Positions 46,573 to 54,449 of a stretch of 64,000 nucleotides of DNA are shown piece after piece (within the stretch, counting starts at the first letter, position 1; each line of letters opens with the position of its first letter). The notes beneath the pieces are model-generated. The model did not search any database. It was given only the letters and a program-made list of their open reading frames with translations, and was not told where the DNA came from. The DNA is from Verrucomicrobiota bacterium. GTDB lineage: Bacteria > Verrucomicrobiota > Verrucomicrobiia > Verrucomicrobiales > Akkermansiaceae. The stretch spans positions 1-64,000 of the forward strand of contig RDZR01000027.1 in assembly GCA_004294095.1 (NCBI GenBank), in the 5' to 3' direction. The position numbers were made by a program, and so were the translations under genes.

Positions 46573-47322
46573 TTAGGATCCAAATGGGCTCCTAGCCACG
46601 CATGGATCAAAGCGCTCCAAAGCGTTACAATATTTGCTCATGCTAATGGGGCTTAAGTTAAATCGACCTGCGGCATGGCGCAGCCATAAAGGCACGGGGC
46701 CGATGGTTTTGACCTCGATCACCGACATGTCTTGGCTCACAATAGGCATTGGGAAATCCTGATCGTCCAGCGCGAGAGGCTTGAGATTAAGCCGGCAGCG
46801 TAAACTGGAATCAAAGGTGATACGAATGGTCCCTTTATTTCCGTAATCGTAAGCCATCCGGTGATAGCACACTTGCAATACTGGACGAGCGGCTTCTGCA
46901 ACGACCAAGTCTTTGAGTTCTTCTACGAGGTTTTTATCCGCTTGCGATCGTCCGGCCTGCAGCAATGATGGCGGAATTTCACCTGAGGCAAGCTGCTCAA
47001 GCTCCACGATTGGCAAGGATGCTCTCCTTTTCACACTATCAGAGTCTTGCTTGTGCTTAATCTCGATGAACGCCGCCGGAGGAGCTCCGTCATTTTCAAA
47101 TCCATACACCCTCGCTCTTACTCGCCTGCGGTTGCACGAACCCCATTGTTTTTGCCAATAACTGTGGCGATCTGGGGTATCATAATAAGTCGAATATACA
47201 AGATAACCACTCTCCGCTCCACGGTCTATGGGAATTTTATCGGCAACAAATCCTCTAAATTCTTGGCTTTGACGCGTTTGAAGCAGAAACTTGAATTCTC
47301 GTCTGTCTTGTGAAGCAATCAA
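46573..47322 (-). CDS. VTC domain protein (polyphosphate polymerase-like)
   Basis: A 249-residue VTC domain. The first motif is RREFKFLL at about 7-14, then RRVRARVYGF, the IEIKHKQD segment, KRRASLP and the late VIEVKTIGPVPLWLR, the basic and acidic tunnel residues of VTC4-type polyphosphate polymerases. Yeast Vtc4 makes polyphosphate from ATP. Whether bacterial homologues do so is not shown here. The start is a TTG at 47322, since no ATG precedes the first motif in frame. First gene of the VTC-DUF4956-pseudopilin operon. Confidence 0.84.
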   Translation of the reverse strand: MIASQDRREFKFLLQTRQSQEFRGFVADKIPIDRGAESGYLVYSTYYDTPDRHSYWQKQWGSCNRRRVRARVYGFENDGAPPAAFIEIKHKQDSDSVKRRASLPIVELEQLASGEIPPSLLQAGRSQADKNLVEELKDLVVAEAARPVLQVCYHRMAYDYGNKGTIRITFDSSLRCRLNLKPLALDDQDFPMPIVSQDMSVIEVKTIGPVPLWLRHAAGRFNLSPISMSKYCNALERFDPCVARSPFGS

Positions 47323-47476
47323 CGACGCTAAATAACTTGATTAACCTAAAAAGCGTAAACAATAAAATCATGATTTAGAGACAAATTTGCCACAATTCAC
47401 TTGAAACTCGCATTTCTGGAGTCTTTCACGCAAGGTGCCCACATCTCCCTGGGATTTGAGGAAGTCTTTTATTCAT

Positions 47477-47603
47477 TGGCTACGTCAAAGTGATGGCAAA
47501 CCCACTAGCGGGAGCCAACGTTGATCGCGGGGTTAGACTTGAAATAAGGCGGAAACATCGAAAATAGATGGGCTAGTCGGTGTTGCCATGCATCTTGTTA
47601 GGC
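47477..47603 (-). other. attC-like recombination site A (end of the cassette array)
   Basis: In minus-strand orientation this starts with GCCTAAC (complement of GTTAGGC at 47597-47603), fits R-Y-Y-Y-A-A-C, and ends near GTAGCCA (47477-47483), a diverged GTTRRRY core. Between them are imperfect arms: GATGGCAAACCCACTAGC around 47492-47509 pairs with GCTAGTCGGTGTTGCCATGC around 47572-47591, leaving unpaired bases, as attC hairpins do. The preceding gene's stop lies inside the site, common in integron cassettes. The right core is weaker than in sites B and D. Confidence 0.72.
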
Positions 47604-47923
47604 TTTATTTGGTGTGGATACTTATTCGCTATCTTCCGAAGAACAATGAGGCCAAGCCATCCAGTGATAAATCCAGGGATTGTATACAAAATCGCACTAG
47701 TCTCTGCGATTCCGCCCTCATATCCGTAATCTGGATGTCGAACCATAGCAACAACGCCAGAAATGAACCACCCCGAGTAGGCAAAGAAGCATGCAAATAG
47801 GAATGACCATAGGCCACCAAGGCGGGATTCGATATGACGGTAAACGGCAAATAGGCCGTATGCTGGCCCGAATACGAACAGACAGCATAGAAAGACTGCT
47901 TGGGTAAGGGTTGGTGTTTGCAT
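47573..47923 (-). CDS. Cassette-borne membrane protein of unknown function
   Basis: A 116-residue protein with three predicted membrane helices (about 8-28, 37-60 and 76-98). MRHPDYGYEGG lies between helices 2 and 3. No family was recognised. The gene lies between two attC-like sites and starts 11 bases after the GTTAGGC core at 47935-47941, which is the usual cassette arrangement. Its stop falls inside the next site. Function cannot be inferred; small membrane proteins of unknown function are common in integron cassettes. Confidence 0.6.
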   Translation of the reverse strand: MQTPTLTQAVFLCCLFVFGPAYGLFAVYRHIESRLGGLWSFLFACFFAYSGWFISGVVAMVRHPDYGYEGGIAETSAILYTIPGFITGWLGLIVLRKIANKYPHQIKPNKMHGNTD

Positions 47924-47934
47924 AGTTTTCTTCT

Positions 47935-48030
47935 GCCTAACGTCAGAAGCGCTCCAACGGGCGCGATTGAGCGGAGGTTGAGGTGTGATTGAAAAGCTTA
48001 TGGCCCGTTAAGAGCCGCGATTTGTTCGGC
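47935..48030 (-). other. attC-like recombination site B
   Basis: Read on the minus strand this runs from GCCGAAC (complement of GTTCGGC at 48024-48030) to GTTAGGC (complement of GCCTAAC at 47935-47941), 96 bases. The arms AACGGGC (about 47956-47962) and GCCCGTT (about 48003-48009) are exact, with CTC/GAG pairing outside after unpaired bases. Both ends match the RYYYAAC / GTTRRRY consensus closely. It separates the 116-residue gene from the 136-residue gene. Confidence 0.8.
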
Positions 48031-48063
48031 TTTTCGGTTTGTTCGTGGGTGCATTCGTTCCGG

Positions 48064-48474
48064 CTAGTGGGTGGCGATCGAAAATGAAAACCCCGGGTTC
48101 AAATCGGGATATCGGGCGGCAAGGTGGTCTCGTGCAATAGACGCAATCTGTTGAATCTTCTCAGAAGGTGCACTGATCTTAACATATCGAAGGCCAATTA
48201 CCGGTATTGTGTAAGCCCTCGATTCCATGTAACCGCCCATACTTTTTGAGATTGGGGTGTCGGTCTTCAGTGATTCCATCACCGCAAGGCCGGAATCGAG
48301 CTGCGGCGAGTGAAACAGCAATGACACACTGGACGGTTGGTCATAGCTAGGTGTATTCAGATCTGAGAGAATCCATTGGCGACCGCGAACCCACGTTTGC
48401 GACCAAAGAACGATCAAAATGAGCGCTATGGCTGCAATCATTCCAACGGGACGCTTGTTAAAATATGCAATCAT
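48064..48474 (-). CDS. Cassette-borne hypothetical protein with one membrane anchor
   Basis: A 136-residue protein. A single hydrophobic segment at about 11-27 follows a short basic start, suggesting an inner-membrane anchor with a periplasmic domain. No motif was recognised in the rest. Ends in FSFSIATH. It lies between attC-like sites B and C, so it is the second to last cassette. Function unknown. Confidence 0.58.
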   Translation of the reverse strand: MIAYFNKRPVGMIAAIALILIVLWSQTWVRGRQWILSDLNTPSYDQPSSVSLLFHSPQLDSGLAVMESLKTDTPISKSMGGYMESRAYTIPVIGLRYVKISAPSEKIQQIASIARDHLAARYPDLNPGFSFSIATH

Positions 48475-48487
48475 GAGGATGGGTTCT

Positions 48488-48583
48488 TGCCGTCAAAAGT
48501 GAGCCGCGATCATACGTGTCGCAGATCCTGTGTTAGCAGGATCTGCGACACGTATGATCGTTGGCTCTACTGCCTTGTTAGGC
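48488..48583 (-). other. attC-like recombination site C with a 24-bp perfect hairpin
   Basis: In minus-strand orientation it begins GCCTAAC (complement of GTTAGGC at 48577-48583). Its inner arms are an exact 24-bp inverted repeat, 48507-48530 and 48537-48560, with a six-base loop TGTTAG at 48531-48536. Outside these, GAGCC/GGCTC and an extra unpaired A form the next stem. The left core (TGCCGTC at about 48488-48494) is diverged from the usual GCCTAAC. The long perfect arm is unusual, since attC arms normally carry mismatches. Confidence 0.78.
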
Positions 48584-48590
48584 TCAGTTT

Positions 48591-48932
48591 TCATTCAAAT
48601 CTAAGTGGTGCAACGCAAAGAAATGTAAGGACACCCGCAAATAATGTTCCGAATATGAATAGACCGACTCTTAATTTCTTCCAAGTTTGGCGGTAAGCTG
48701 TGAACTGGGCCACGACATCGGGAATGTAGGCCGCAGAATAAAGTAAATTCGCCAAAACTGCTAAGATCAGTAAACCAGCTAGAGAACCGATAGTAATCTT
48801 CTGCCGATGCTCTTCGACTAGCGATAAATGGGTCGCAACTGAAACGAGAAGGAGAAAAAGATTATACGCGATACGTCGAATCTCCCAATACCGCACAGCG
48901 TCCGTGAGAATCTCTTTTGTATCGGCGTTCAT
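48591..48932 (-). CDS. Cassette-borne membrane protein of unknown function
   Basis: A 113-residue protein with about three hydrophobic helices (18-37, 47-70 and 88-106) and a basic loop between the last two. The N terminus is acidic. The gene begins 11 bases after the GCCTAAC complement at 48944-48950 and ends 8 bases before attC-like site C. No family was recognised. Confidence 0.58.
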   Translation of the reverse strand: MNADTKEILTDAVRYWEIRRIAYNLFLLLVSVATHLSLVEEHRQKITIGSLAGLLILAVLANLLYSAAYIPDVVAQFTAYRQTWKKLRVGLFIFGTLFAGVLTFLCVAPLRFE

Positions 48933-48943
48933 GGTATTTTTTT

Positions 48944-49105
48944 GCCTAACGTCTCAGCGCACGCACCACTACCAGCGGGGGCGAGCGTCAAAGGTGTGGC
49001 ACCGGCTACTGGGAGCGCCACGTCGAAAACACGGTAATGTCAGTAACCACCATGAAACCTCAACTAGGAGCGTGTAGCCGGTTGCTCACCACCGTCTTGT
49101 TGGGC
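48944..49105 (-). other. attC-like recombination site D
   Basis: Read on the minus strand, this 162-base site begins GCCCAAC (complement of GTTGGGC at 49099-49105) and ends GTTAGGC (complement of GCCTAAC at 48944-48950). Both cores fit the consensus exactly. The arms GGTGTGGCACCGGCTAC (about 48993-49009) and GTAGCCGGTTGCTCACCACC (about 49074-49093) pair with a few extra bases, as in integron sites. The stop of the protease gene falls inside it. Confidence 0.82.
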
Positions 49106-50128
49106 TTCTTGCTTTTTCTTTGCGGCCTTCCGGCTAGGTCGTCCGCCGTTATGGTCATTACTCGGGGAGATCGAAACGTCCCGAGGCTGATCGGACTCTT
49201 GGATTGGCGCAGTGCCGTTACTTGCATGGCTACTATCTTCATTTGTTTTTATTTCGGATGGTTGGATGTAGGCGATAACGCCTTCAGGAGAGGGATGACG
49301 GATGACATCTTCATCAATGCTCGTCTCGAAAAACTTGACCAGTTGAACCGCCAGCTCCATCTCAGCTTCGTTGGGGTGTCTGACACAATTAAAAAGTCGT
49401 TTGGACTCTGCGAAATCAATGACAAATCCATGATGGGGGTAATTCGCGGCCAAAGTCGTAGCAAGCTCTCTGCTCGCGCCAAGACGCATCCCATAATCGA
49501 CGGCAATATCCATCGACCGCTGCATCTCTCCAAGCTTCAAGGGGTCTATGTTCTGGGTGATCGGAGAGAAAAGCCCGGTGATGACCTGAGCGGCAATCTC
49601 GGAAGCTGTCTTAGTTGTGATGACTCCGCCAGATCTAGCGCGCACGGAAAGGAAACAGTTCTGGAATGCTTCCCACGCGGAATCGCTGATCGAGGCAAGT
49701 GCCTTGGTAATATCCAATCCTGAAACCCTATGCATGAACTCATCCGGCTTATGAAGCTGAACATCGAGCGGGCCGAACTCGGCCCTGTCACCCATCACAA
49801 TATCATTCGCTCCAAGCGCGAGGAGCGTGCCAGCACTCTTACAAAAACCATAAATATGCAAAGAAAACCTCTTGTAATGATCTTGAAGAAATCGAGCGAT
49901 TCGGTATGCGGCATCGGGATCGCCGCCATAGGTAGAAAGAATCAAAATGACGTTCTCCCTCTTGCGGTTCTCGGAAATCATGTCGATGAACGCCTCCCCA
50001 GAAGCATACGAAATGCCGCTGCTGAAGAGAAAAATATCGGCGTTCGCTTGTTCGGAAACTACATCAATCGGGTCCCGTGGTGCGGTTGGCGATTCAGGCG
50101 ATTCAGAGGAAAGGGTGTAGGATTTCAT
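49064..50128 (-). CDS. Cassette-borne SDH/ClpP-class serine protease-like protein
   Basis: A 354-residue protein of the ClpP/SDH serine-proteinase superfamily. LSTYGGDPDAAYRIARFLQ resembles the oxyanion segment, and YGFCKSAGTLLALGANDIVM contains the probable nucleophile Ser in KSAGT. The C-terminal 60 residues are charged and low-complexity (SRKAAKKKQEAQQDGGEQPATRS). The frame opens at 50227, but the ATG at 50128 lies 12 bases after the GTTGGGC core, as expected for a cassette, so I use it. Its substrate is unknown. The largest of the four cassette genes and the one nearest the presumed integration end. Confidence 0.75.
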   Translation of the reverse strand: MKSYTLSSESPESPTAPRDPIDVVSEQANADIFLFSSGISYASGEAFIDMISENRKRENVILILSTYGGDPDAAYRIARFLQDHYKRFSLHIYGFCKSAGTLLALGANDIVMGDRAEFGPLDVQLHKPDEFMHRVSGLDITKALASISDSAWEAFQNCFLSVRARSGGVITTKTASEIAAQVITGLFSPITQNIDPLKLGEMQRSMDIAVDYGMRLGASRELATTLAANYPHHGFVIDFAESKRLFNCVRHPNEAEMELAVQLVKFFETSIDEDVIRHPSPEGVIAYIQPSEIKTNEDSSHASNGTAPIQESDQPRDVSISPSNDHNGGRPSRKAAKKKQEAQQDGGEQPATRS

Positions 50129-50139
50129 TTTGTTATTCT

Positions 50140-50203
50140 GCCCAACAGTTTTATTCGTAGCATGTCCGGACCTGATATCCAGATTACCTACGAACCAAAT
50201 TCT
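50140..50203 (-). other. Recombination core upstream of the first cassette (attI or partial attC)
   Basis: Minus-strand GTTGGGC (complement of GCCCAAC at 50140-50146) precedes the first cassette gene. To its right, TTCGTAG and CTACGAA at about 50154 and 50190 could form one arm pair, but no RYYYAAC core follows at the expected spacing. This may be an attI-type site or a decayed attC. No integrase gene is found beyond it up to lysA. Confidence 0.45.
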
Positions 50204-50515
50204 TCTTGAAAATCCTTGATTTGTCAAAGTTTTTTCGGCGATTACTGCGTATATCGGGTGTTTGAAAAGCCTGATTTTTCGGTGGGAAATCTAGCAGATA
50301 TCAAGCGGTGAGACGAGAATTGGGAAGGGCCAGAGCACTGTGGATTGGCGACTATGGTGACGAGGGGTGAGCTGGGAAAAAAGTGTCATTTGTGTGGAAC
50401 GCCTCAGAATCATCGCAGCGGTGGATTTCATTTTACGTCTTTCTTTAAGTTTTGGCTTCCTTTCACGCCGTGGATGAGCTAAACGAACATATAGAAATAA
50501 AATCCAAAAAACAAT
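50204..50515. other. Intergenic region to the right of the cassette array
   Basis: About 310 AT-rich bases. An integron integrase would normally lie here, divergent from the cassettes, but I see no open frame with recombinase motifs. No other gene was recognised. Confidence 0.45.
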
Positions 50516-50755
50516 ATGATAGGACCCATAGGGATGCCGGAGCTAATTATCCTAATGATCGTTTTTCTTGCCATTCTGGTAGGCAGCATCATCGCGCTCG
50601 TCTGGTATTTTTCTTCCCGCAGGAAACCACTTCAACCACCAGCTCCACCTAGCATTCAAGACAAGCTAGTGGAGATTGATGCGCTTCGATCCAATAATCT
50701 GATCACCGGTGCTGAGCATGAAGAGAAGCGAAAGATGATACTCAACCGCATCTGA
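50516..50755 (+). CDS. Small SHOCT-domain membrane protein
   Basis: A 79-residue protein with one membrane helix at about 9-31 (LIILMIVFLAILVGSIIALVWYF) and a C-terminal SHOCT motif (DKLVEIDALRSNNLITGAEHEEKRKMIL). SHOCT segments are short oligomerisation or attachment modules, and here most likely help the protein associate at the membrane. The ATG at 50516 or at 50534 could be used. Single gene. Confidence 0.72.
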   Translation: MIGPIGMPELIILMIVFLAILVGSIIALVWYFSSRRKPLQPPAPPSIQDKLVEIDALRSNNLITGAEHEEKRKMILNRI

Positions 50756-51116
50756 TTGAGAAATGAAAGAAACCGAAGAAGGCGCGAATGGCACTCCCAC
50801 TGGCTCTTTATCCACGTAGATGCCATTGATGCAGCTCTCACCCAAAGGAGAGCGGAATAAGATTAGATGAGAAGGCAGCGGCCGGGGCTTGAGTGCCGTG
50901 CTATGATGGAACCGCCATGAAAAACATCATTCCATCGATCTCGACGATACAAAAGCGCCAGATTAGCTCATCGCCAGTGCCCGCCCTGAGTTGTGAGCTT
51001 AGAGCAAAGGCTCTAGGGTAGATCTGATTTTCATCAAAGGCGCACGGACGGACGAGGCGCGATTTTATAAAGGGCGGGAGAGAGGTTCTCACTTTACCAA
51101 GTCACATTCCGTGATT
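50756..51116. other. Intergenic region upstream of lysA
   Basis: About 360 bases. A short minus-strand open frame at 50901-51092 begins at a GTG and has no recognisable domain; I leave it uncalled. No tRNA or strong hairpin was seen. The lysA promoter must lie here. Confidence 0.4.
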
Positions 51117-52418
51117 ATGGGTGCGCACATGCATGGATTTTCTTATCAAAATAATGCGCTGACTTGCGATGGATTGGATTTGCAATCCCTCGTCGATGAA
51201 TTCAGCACGCCTCTTTATGTGTATTCTGCGGCGACGATTCTTGATCATTTTCACCGTTTGGACCAAGCGCTTGATGGCGTTGAGCACGAAGTGGCATACG
51301 CGGTGAAGGCGAATTCCAACCTCTCGATTTTGCGGTTGTTGGCGACTCAAGGTGCTGGATTTGATATTGTTTCCGGCGGCGAGTTATTCCGTGTGATCAA
51401 GGCTGGCGGTGATCCTGCGCATTGCACGTTTGCAGGAGTTGGCAAGACGCGAGACGAAATGATTTATGCGTTGGAGCAAGGGATTTATTCGTTCAATGTG
51501 GAGAGCGAAGCGGAGTTGCGTTATCTCAATGATGTTGCTGGCGAGCTGGGTGTGGTGGCTCCCGCGGCGGTGCGCGTGAATCCGAATGTGGATGCGAAAA
51601 CGCACAAATACATTTCCACTGGAAAATCGGAGAATAAATTCGGAGTTGATTTTGATGCAATTCCTGAGCTTTACGAGCGAGCGGCGGCTGAGTTGAAACA
51701 CGTGAAAATGCGTGGATTGCAGATGCACATCGGTTCGCAATTGACATCGATCGGGCCATTCGTCGAGGCGGTGGAAAAGGTGCTGCCTTTGGTGAAAATG
51801 CTCAAGGAGTGCCATGGCATCGAGTTTTGGTCGATCGGCGGAGGGATCGGCATTATCTATCAGGAATCTTTGGAGTCCGGAGATGCGGCGTGGTGGGATA
51901 ATCAGCCGGAAGCTGAGCGGCCACTCACGGTGGAGCGTTATGGCAGCGAGTTGGTGCCGCGTTTAAAAGACTTGGGCTTAAAAATTTTGTTAGAGCCAGG
52001 ACGATACATCGTGGGCAATGCTGGAGTTCTGATCACGCGATGTTTGTATGAGAAAAAAGGCTTGGCGAAGACATTCAAAATCGTCGATGCAGGAATGAAT
52101 GATCTCATCCGTCCGGCATTGTATGAGGGACACCATCAGATTGTGCCGCTGCAAAAACCAGCGAATGAGGAATTGCACAAAATGGATGTGGTGGGCCCAA
52201 TTTGCGAGAGCGGAGACTTTTTCTGCCAAGACCGGATGCTGCCGGATTTCCAGCCGGGCGATTGCGTGGCGTTGATGTCTGCCGGAGCTTACGGATTTGC
52301 GATGGCTTCCAACTACAATTCACGGCCGCTGCCAGCGGAAGTCTTAGTTGAAGGCAATACTTCCACGTTGATTCGTAAGCGCCAGACGTTAGATGATCTG
52401 ATTGAGGGTGAACTCTAA
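51117..52418 (+). CDS. lysA: Diaminopimelate decarboxylase
   Basis: A PLP enzyme that converts meso-diaminopimelate to lysine, the last step of lysine synthesis. The fold-III Lys is in YAVKANSN at about residue 64. Other landmarks are GLQMHIGSQ, the HCSGGG-like SIGGGIGI, EPGR and the C-terminal CESGDFF and DAGAY-type GAYGFAMASNYN. The 433 residues are the usual size. ATG codons at 51117 and 51129 are both possible starts. It is a single gene between SHOCT and clpX, convergent with clpX. Confidence 0.95.
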   Translation: MGAHMHGFSYQNNALTCDGLDLQSLVDEFSTPLYVYSAATILDHFHRLDQALDGVEHEVAYAVKANSNLSILRLLATQGAGFDIVSGGELFRVIKAGGDPAHCTFAGVGKTRDEMIYALEQGIYSFNVESEAELRYLNDVAGELGVVAPAAVRVNPNVDAKTHKYISTGKSENKFGVDFDAIPELYERAAAELKHVKMRGLQMHIGSQLTSIGPFVEAVEKVLPLVKMLKECHGIEFWSIGGGIGIIYQESLESGDAAWWDNQPEAERPLTVERYGSELVPRLKDLGLKILLEPGRYIVGNAGVLITRCLYEKKGLAKTFKIVDAGMNDLIRPALYEGHHQIVPLQKPANEELHKMDVVGPICESGDFFCQDRMLPDFQPGDCVALMSAGAYGFAMASNYNSRPLPAEVLVEGNTSTLIRKRQTLDDLIEGEL

Positions 52419-52441
52419 CAAAAATCTAGCAAACTGTTAGA

Positions 52442-53722
52442 TTAGGCGGCGTCTTGATTGTTGCGCTTTTTTCGCACCGCTGGTGGGCGCTCGCCTGAGA
52501 CGACTTGGCGCGTAATGGTAACGGACTCGACATCATTGCGCGATGGGATTTCAAACATGATATCGAGCATGATGCCCTCTAACAAAGATCTGAGCGCACG
52601 CGCTCCGGTGCCGCGGCGGACGGCTTCTTCTGCGAGAGCGCGCAGGCCGTCTTTGCTGACTTTGAGCTTCACTTGATTCATTGCCAGCTGCTTGCCGTAT
52701 TGCTTGATGAGCGCATTTTTTGGCTCGGTGAGGATCATGATTAATTCATCCTCGGTGAGCTTGCGCAGCGCGGAAATGACGGGAAGGCGACCGATGAATT
52801 CTGGGATCAGGCCGAAGTGCAATAAATCTTCCGGCAGCACTTTGGAGAGAACTTCTGCATCGGTTTGTTTGTCCAGTGTGGCAGGATCTGGCGAGTGAAA
52901 GCCGAGGGTATTTTTCCCCATGCGGCGTTTGATCGATTCTTCCAAGCCGACAAATGCCCCGCCGACGATGAAGAGAATTTTCTCAGTATTGACCTGAATA
53001 TATTCTTGCTGCGGGTGCTTGCGCCCACCTTGTGGCGGCACGTTGCAGATCGTGCCTTCGAGGATTTTCAAGAGCGCTTGCTGGACACCTTCTCCAGAAA
53101 CATCGCGGGTAATCGAGACGTTTTCAGTTTTGCGGCCGATTTTGTCGATTTCATCAACGTAGATGATGCCGCGTTCTGCGCGGGCGACATCGAAATCAGC
53201 GGCTTGGAGTAATCGCAGCACAATGTTTTCCACGTCCTCTCCGACGTATCCGGCCTCAGTGAGGGTGGTGGCATCGACGATGCAAAATGGCACATCGAGC
53301 ACGCGGGCGAGGGTGCGCGCGAGCAATGTTTTTCCCGATCCGGTGGGGCCTAACAGCATGATGTTAGATTTTTCAATTTCCACATCGCGGAACTCATCAG
53401 ATGCGACCACATCGTTTTGGCGAAGGCGCTGGTAATGATTATAAACGGCCACCGAGAGCACCTTTTTGGCATTTTCTTGGCCGACGACGTAATCGTCTAG
53501 CTTTGCCAGAATTTGGGCTGGAGTGGGTAATGAAGATGCGTTGGCTTGTTTGGATTTGCTGGTAACCTTGCTGTTACTGTAAATTTCTTTTTCAAGAATA
53601 TTGGAGCAAACGTCAACGCACTCGTTGCAGATGTAAACACCGGGCCCGGCGATCAGCTTTTTGACTTCTGAGTGACTCTTCCCACAGAAAGAGCACATGG
53701 TGAGATTGGAGGCGCGAGCCAT
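52442..53722 (-). CDS. clpX: ClpX ATPase, specificity subunit of ClpXP
   Basis: An AAA+ unfoldase of 426 residues that feeds tagged proteins to ClpP. The N-terminal zinc-binding domain has Cys10, Cys13, Cys32 and Cys35 (CSFC, CNEC). Walker A GPTGSGKT is at 125-132 and Walker [11 protein letters not shown] follows. The sensor and pore loop regions are present. A C-terminal basic tail ([11 protein letters not shown]) is present. Last gene of the tig-clpP-clpX operon. Confidence 0.97.
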   Translation of the reverse strand: MARASNLTMCSFCGKSHSEVKKLIAGPGVYICNECVDVCSNILEKEIYSNSKVTSKSKQANASSLPTPAQILAKLDDYVVGQENAKKVLSVAVYNHYQRLRQNDVVASDEFRDVEIEKSNIMLLGPTGSGKTLLARTLARVLDVPFCIVDATTLTEAGYVGEDVENIVLRLLQAADFDVARAERGIIYVDEIDKIGRKTENVSITRDVSGEGVQQALLKILEGTICNVPPQGGRKHPQQEYIQVNTEKILFIVGGAFVGLEESIKRRMGKNTLGFHSPDPATLDKQTDAEVLSKVLPEDLLHFGLIPEFIGRLPVISALRKLTEDELIMILTEPKNALIKQYGKQLAMNQVKLKVSKDGLRALAEEAVRRGTGARALRSLLEGIMLDIMFEIPSRNDVESVTITRQVVSGERPPAVRKKRNNQDAA

Positions 53723-53779
53723 ATTTATGAATTAAGCGAATATTTCCGAAAAAACAAGCCAGAGATTGCGAGTTTGAGT

Positions 53780-54433
53780 CTAGCTTTTTGGTGCCTCGAT
53801 CGCCGCGGCGACTGCGTCTGGCAATTGTTTGCGGCTTTCTAGCACCTTATCGACCAAGCCGTAGGCCACTGCCACTTCTGCTGGCATGTAGTTATCGCGA
53901 TCCGAATCGCGCTCAATTTCATCGATCGATTTTCCCGTATGGTGGGCCAAGATTCCGTTCAAGCGCTTTTTGAGATTGAACATGAAGCCGATCGTGCGCT
54001 CCACATCCGAGGCCGTGCCTTGAGCACCGCCGGAAACTTGGTGAATCATGACGTGGGAATTAGGCAGGCAAAATCTTTTCCCCTTGGTTCCTGCCGTCAG
54101 CAAGACCGAGCCCATCGAGGCGGCGATGCCGATGCAGTAGGTATTCACATCGCAGGTGAGAAATTGCATCGTATCATACATGGCCAAGCCAGCGGTGACG
54201 GATCCGCCGGGTGAGTTAATGTAAATGTGGATGTCTTTTTTAGGATCCTGCATTTGCAGAAATAGCAACTGCGCGATGACGGAATTGGCCACGAAATCAT
54301 CAATCGGCGTGCCGATGAAAATGATCCGGTCCTTGAGCAACCGCGAATAAATATCGAACGAGCGCTCGCCGCGTCCATCTTGCTCGATGACGACGGGCAC
54401 GTAGTAACTATTGCGCGGGCTTTGCGAATTCAT
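53780..54433 (-). CDS. clpP: ClpP protease subunit
   Basis: A self-compartmentalised serine protease. The catalytic triad is Ser106 (AASMGS), His131 ([10 protein letters not shown]) and a later Asp in the SDRDNYM region. The frame opens at 54523, but the ATG at 54433 gives the normal N terminus ([15 protein letters not shown]), 217 residues. Upstream trigger-factor gene ends at 54450, so the order tig-clpP-clpX is kept with short gaps. Confidence 0.96.
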   Translation of the reverse strand: MNSQSPRNSYYVPVVIEQDGRGERSFDIYSRLLKDRIIFIGTPIDDFVANSVIAQLLFLQMQDPKKDIHIYINSPGGSVTAGLAMYDTMQFLTCDVNTYCIGIAASMGSVLLTAGTKGKRFCLPNSHVMIHQVSGGAQGTASDVERTIGFMFNLKKRLNGILAHHTGKSIDEIERDSDRDNYMPAEVAVAYGLVDKVLESRKQLPDAVAAAIEAPKS

Positions 54434-54449
54434 GGCGGCGGTGGGGAAA

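Noticed and set aside
49037..49723. A 228-residue plus-strand open frame opposite the protease cassette
   Set aside because: Its translation is the antisense of the SDH-type protease, with unlikely composition and no motif.
50901..51092. A 63-residue minus-strand open frame with a GTG start upstream of lysA
   Set aside because: No domain, no ribosome binding site and no neighbour context; may be a remnant but not supportable.
50147..51116. Integron integrase expected at the right of the cassette array
   Set aside because: No open frame with tyrosine recombinase motifs in any frame; array is therefore reported without integrase.
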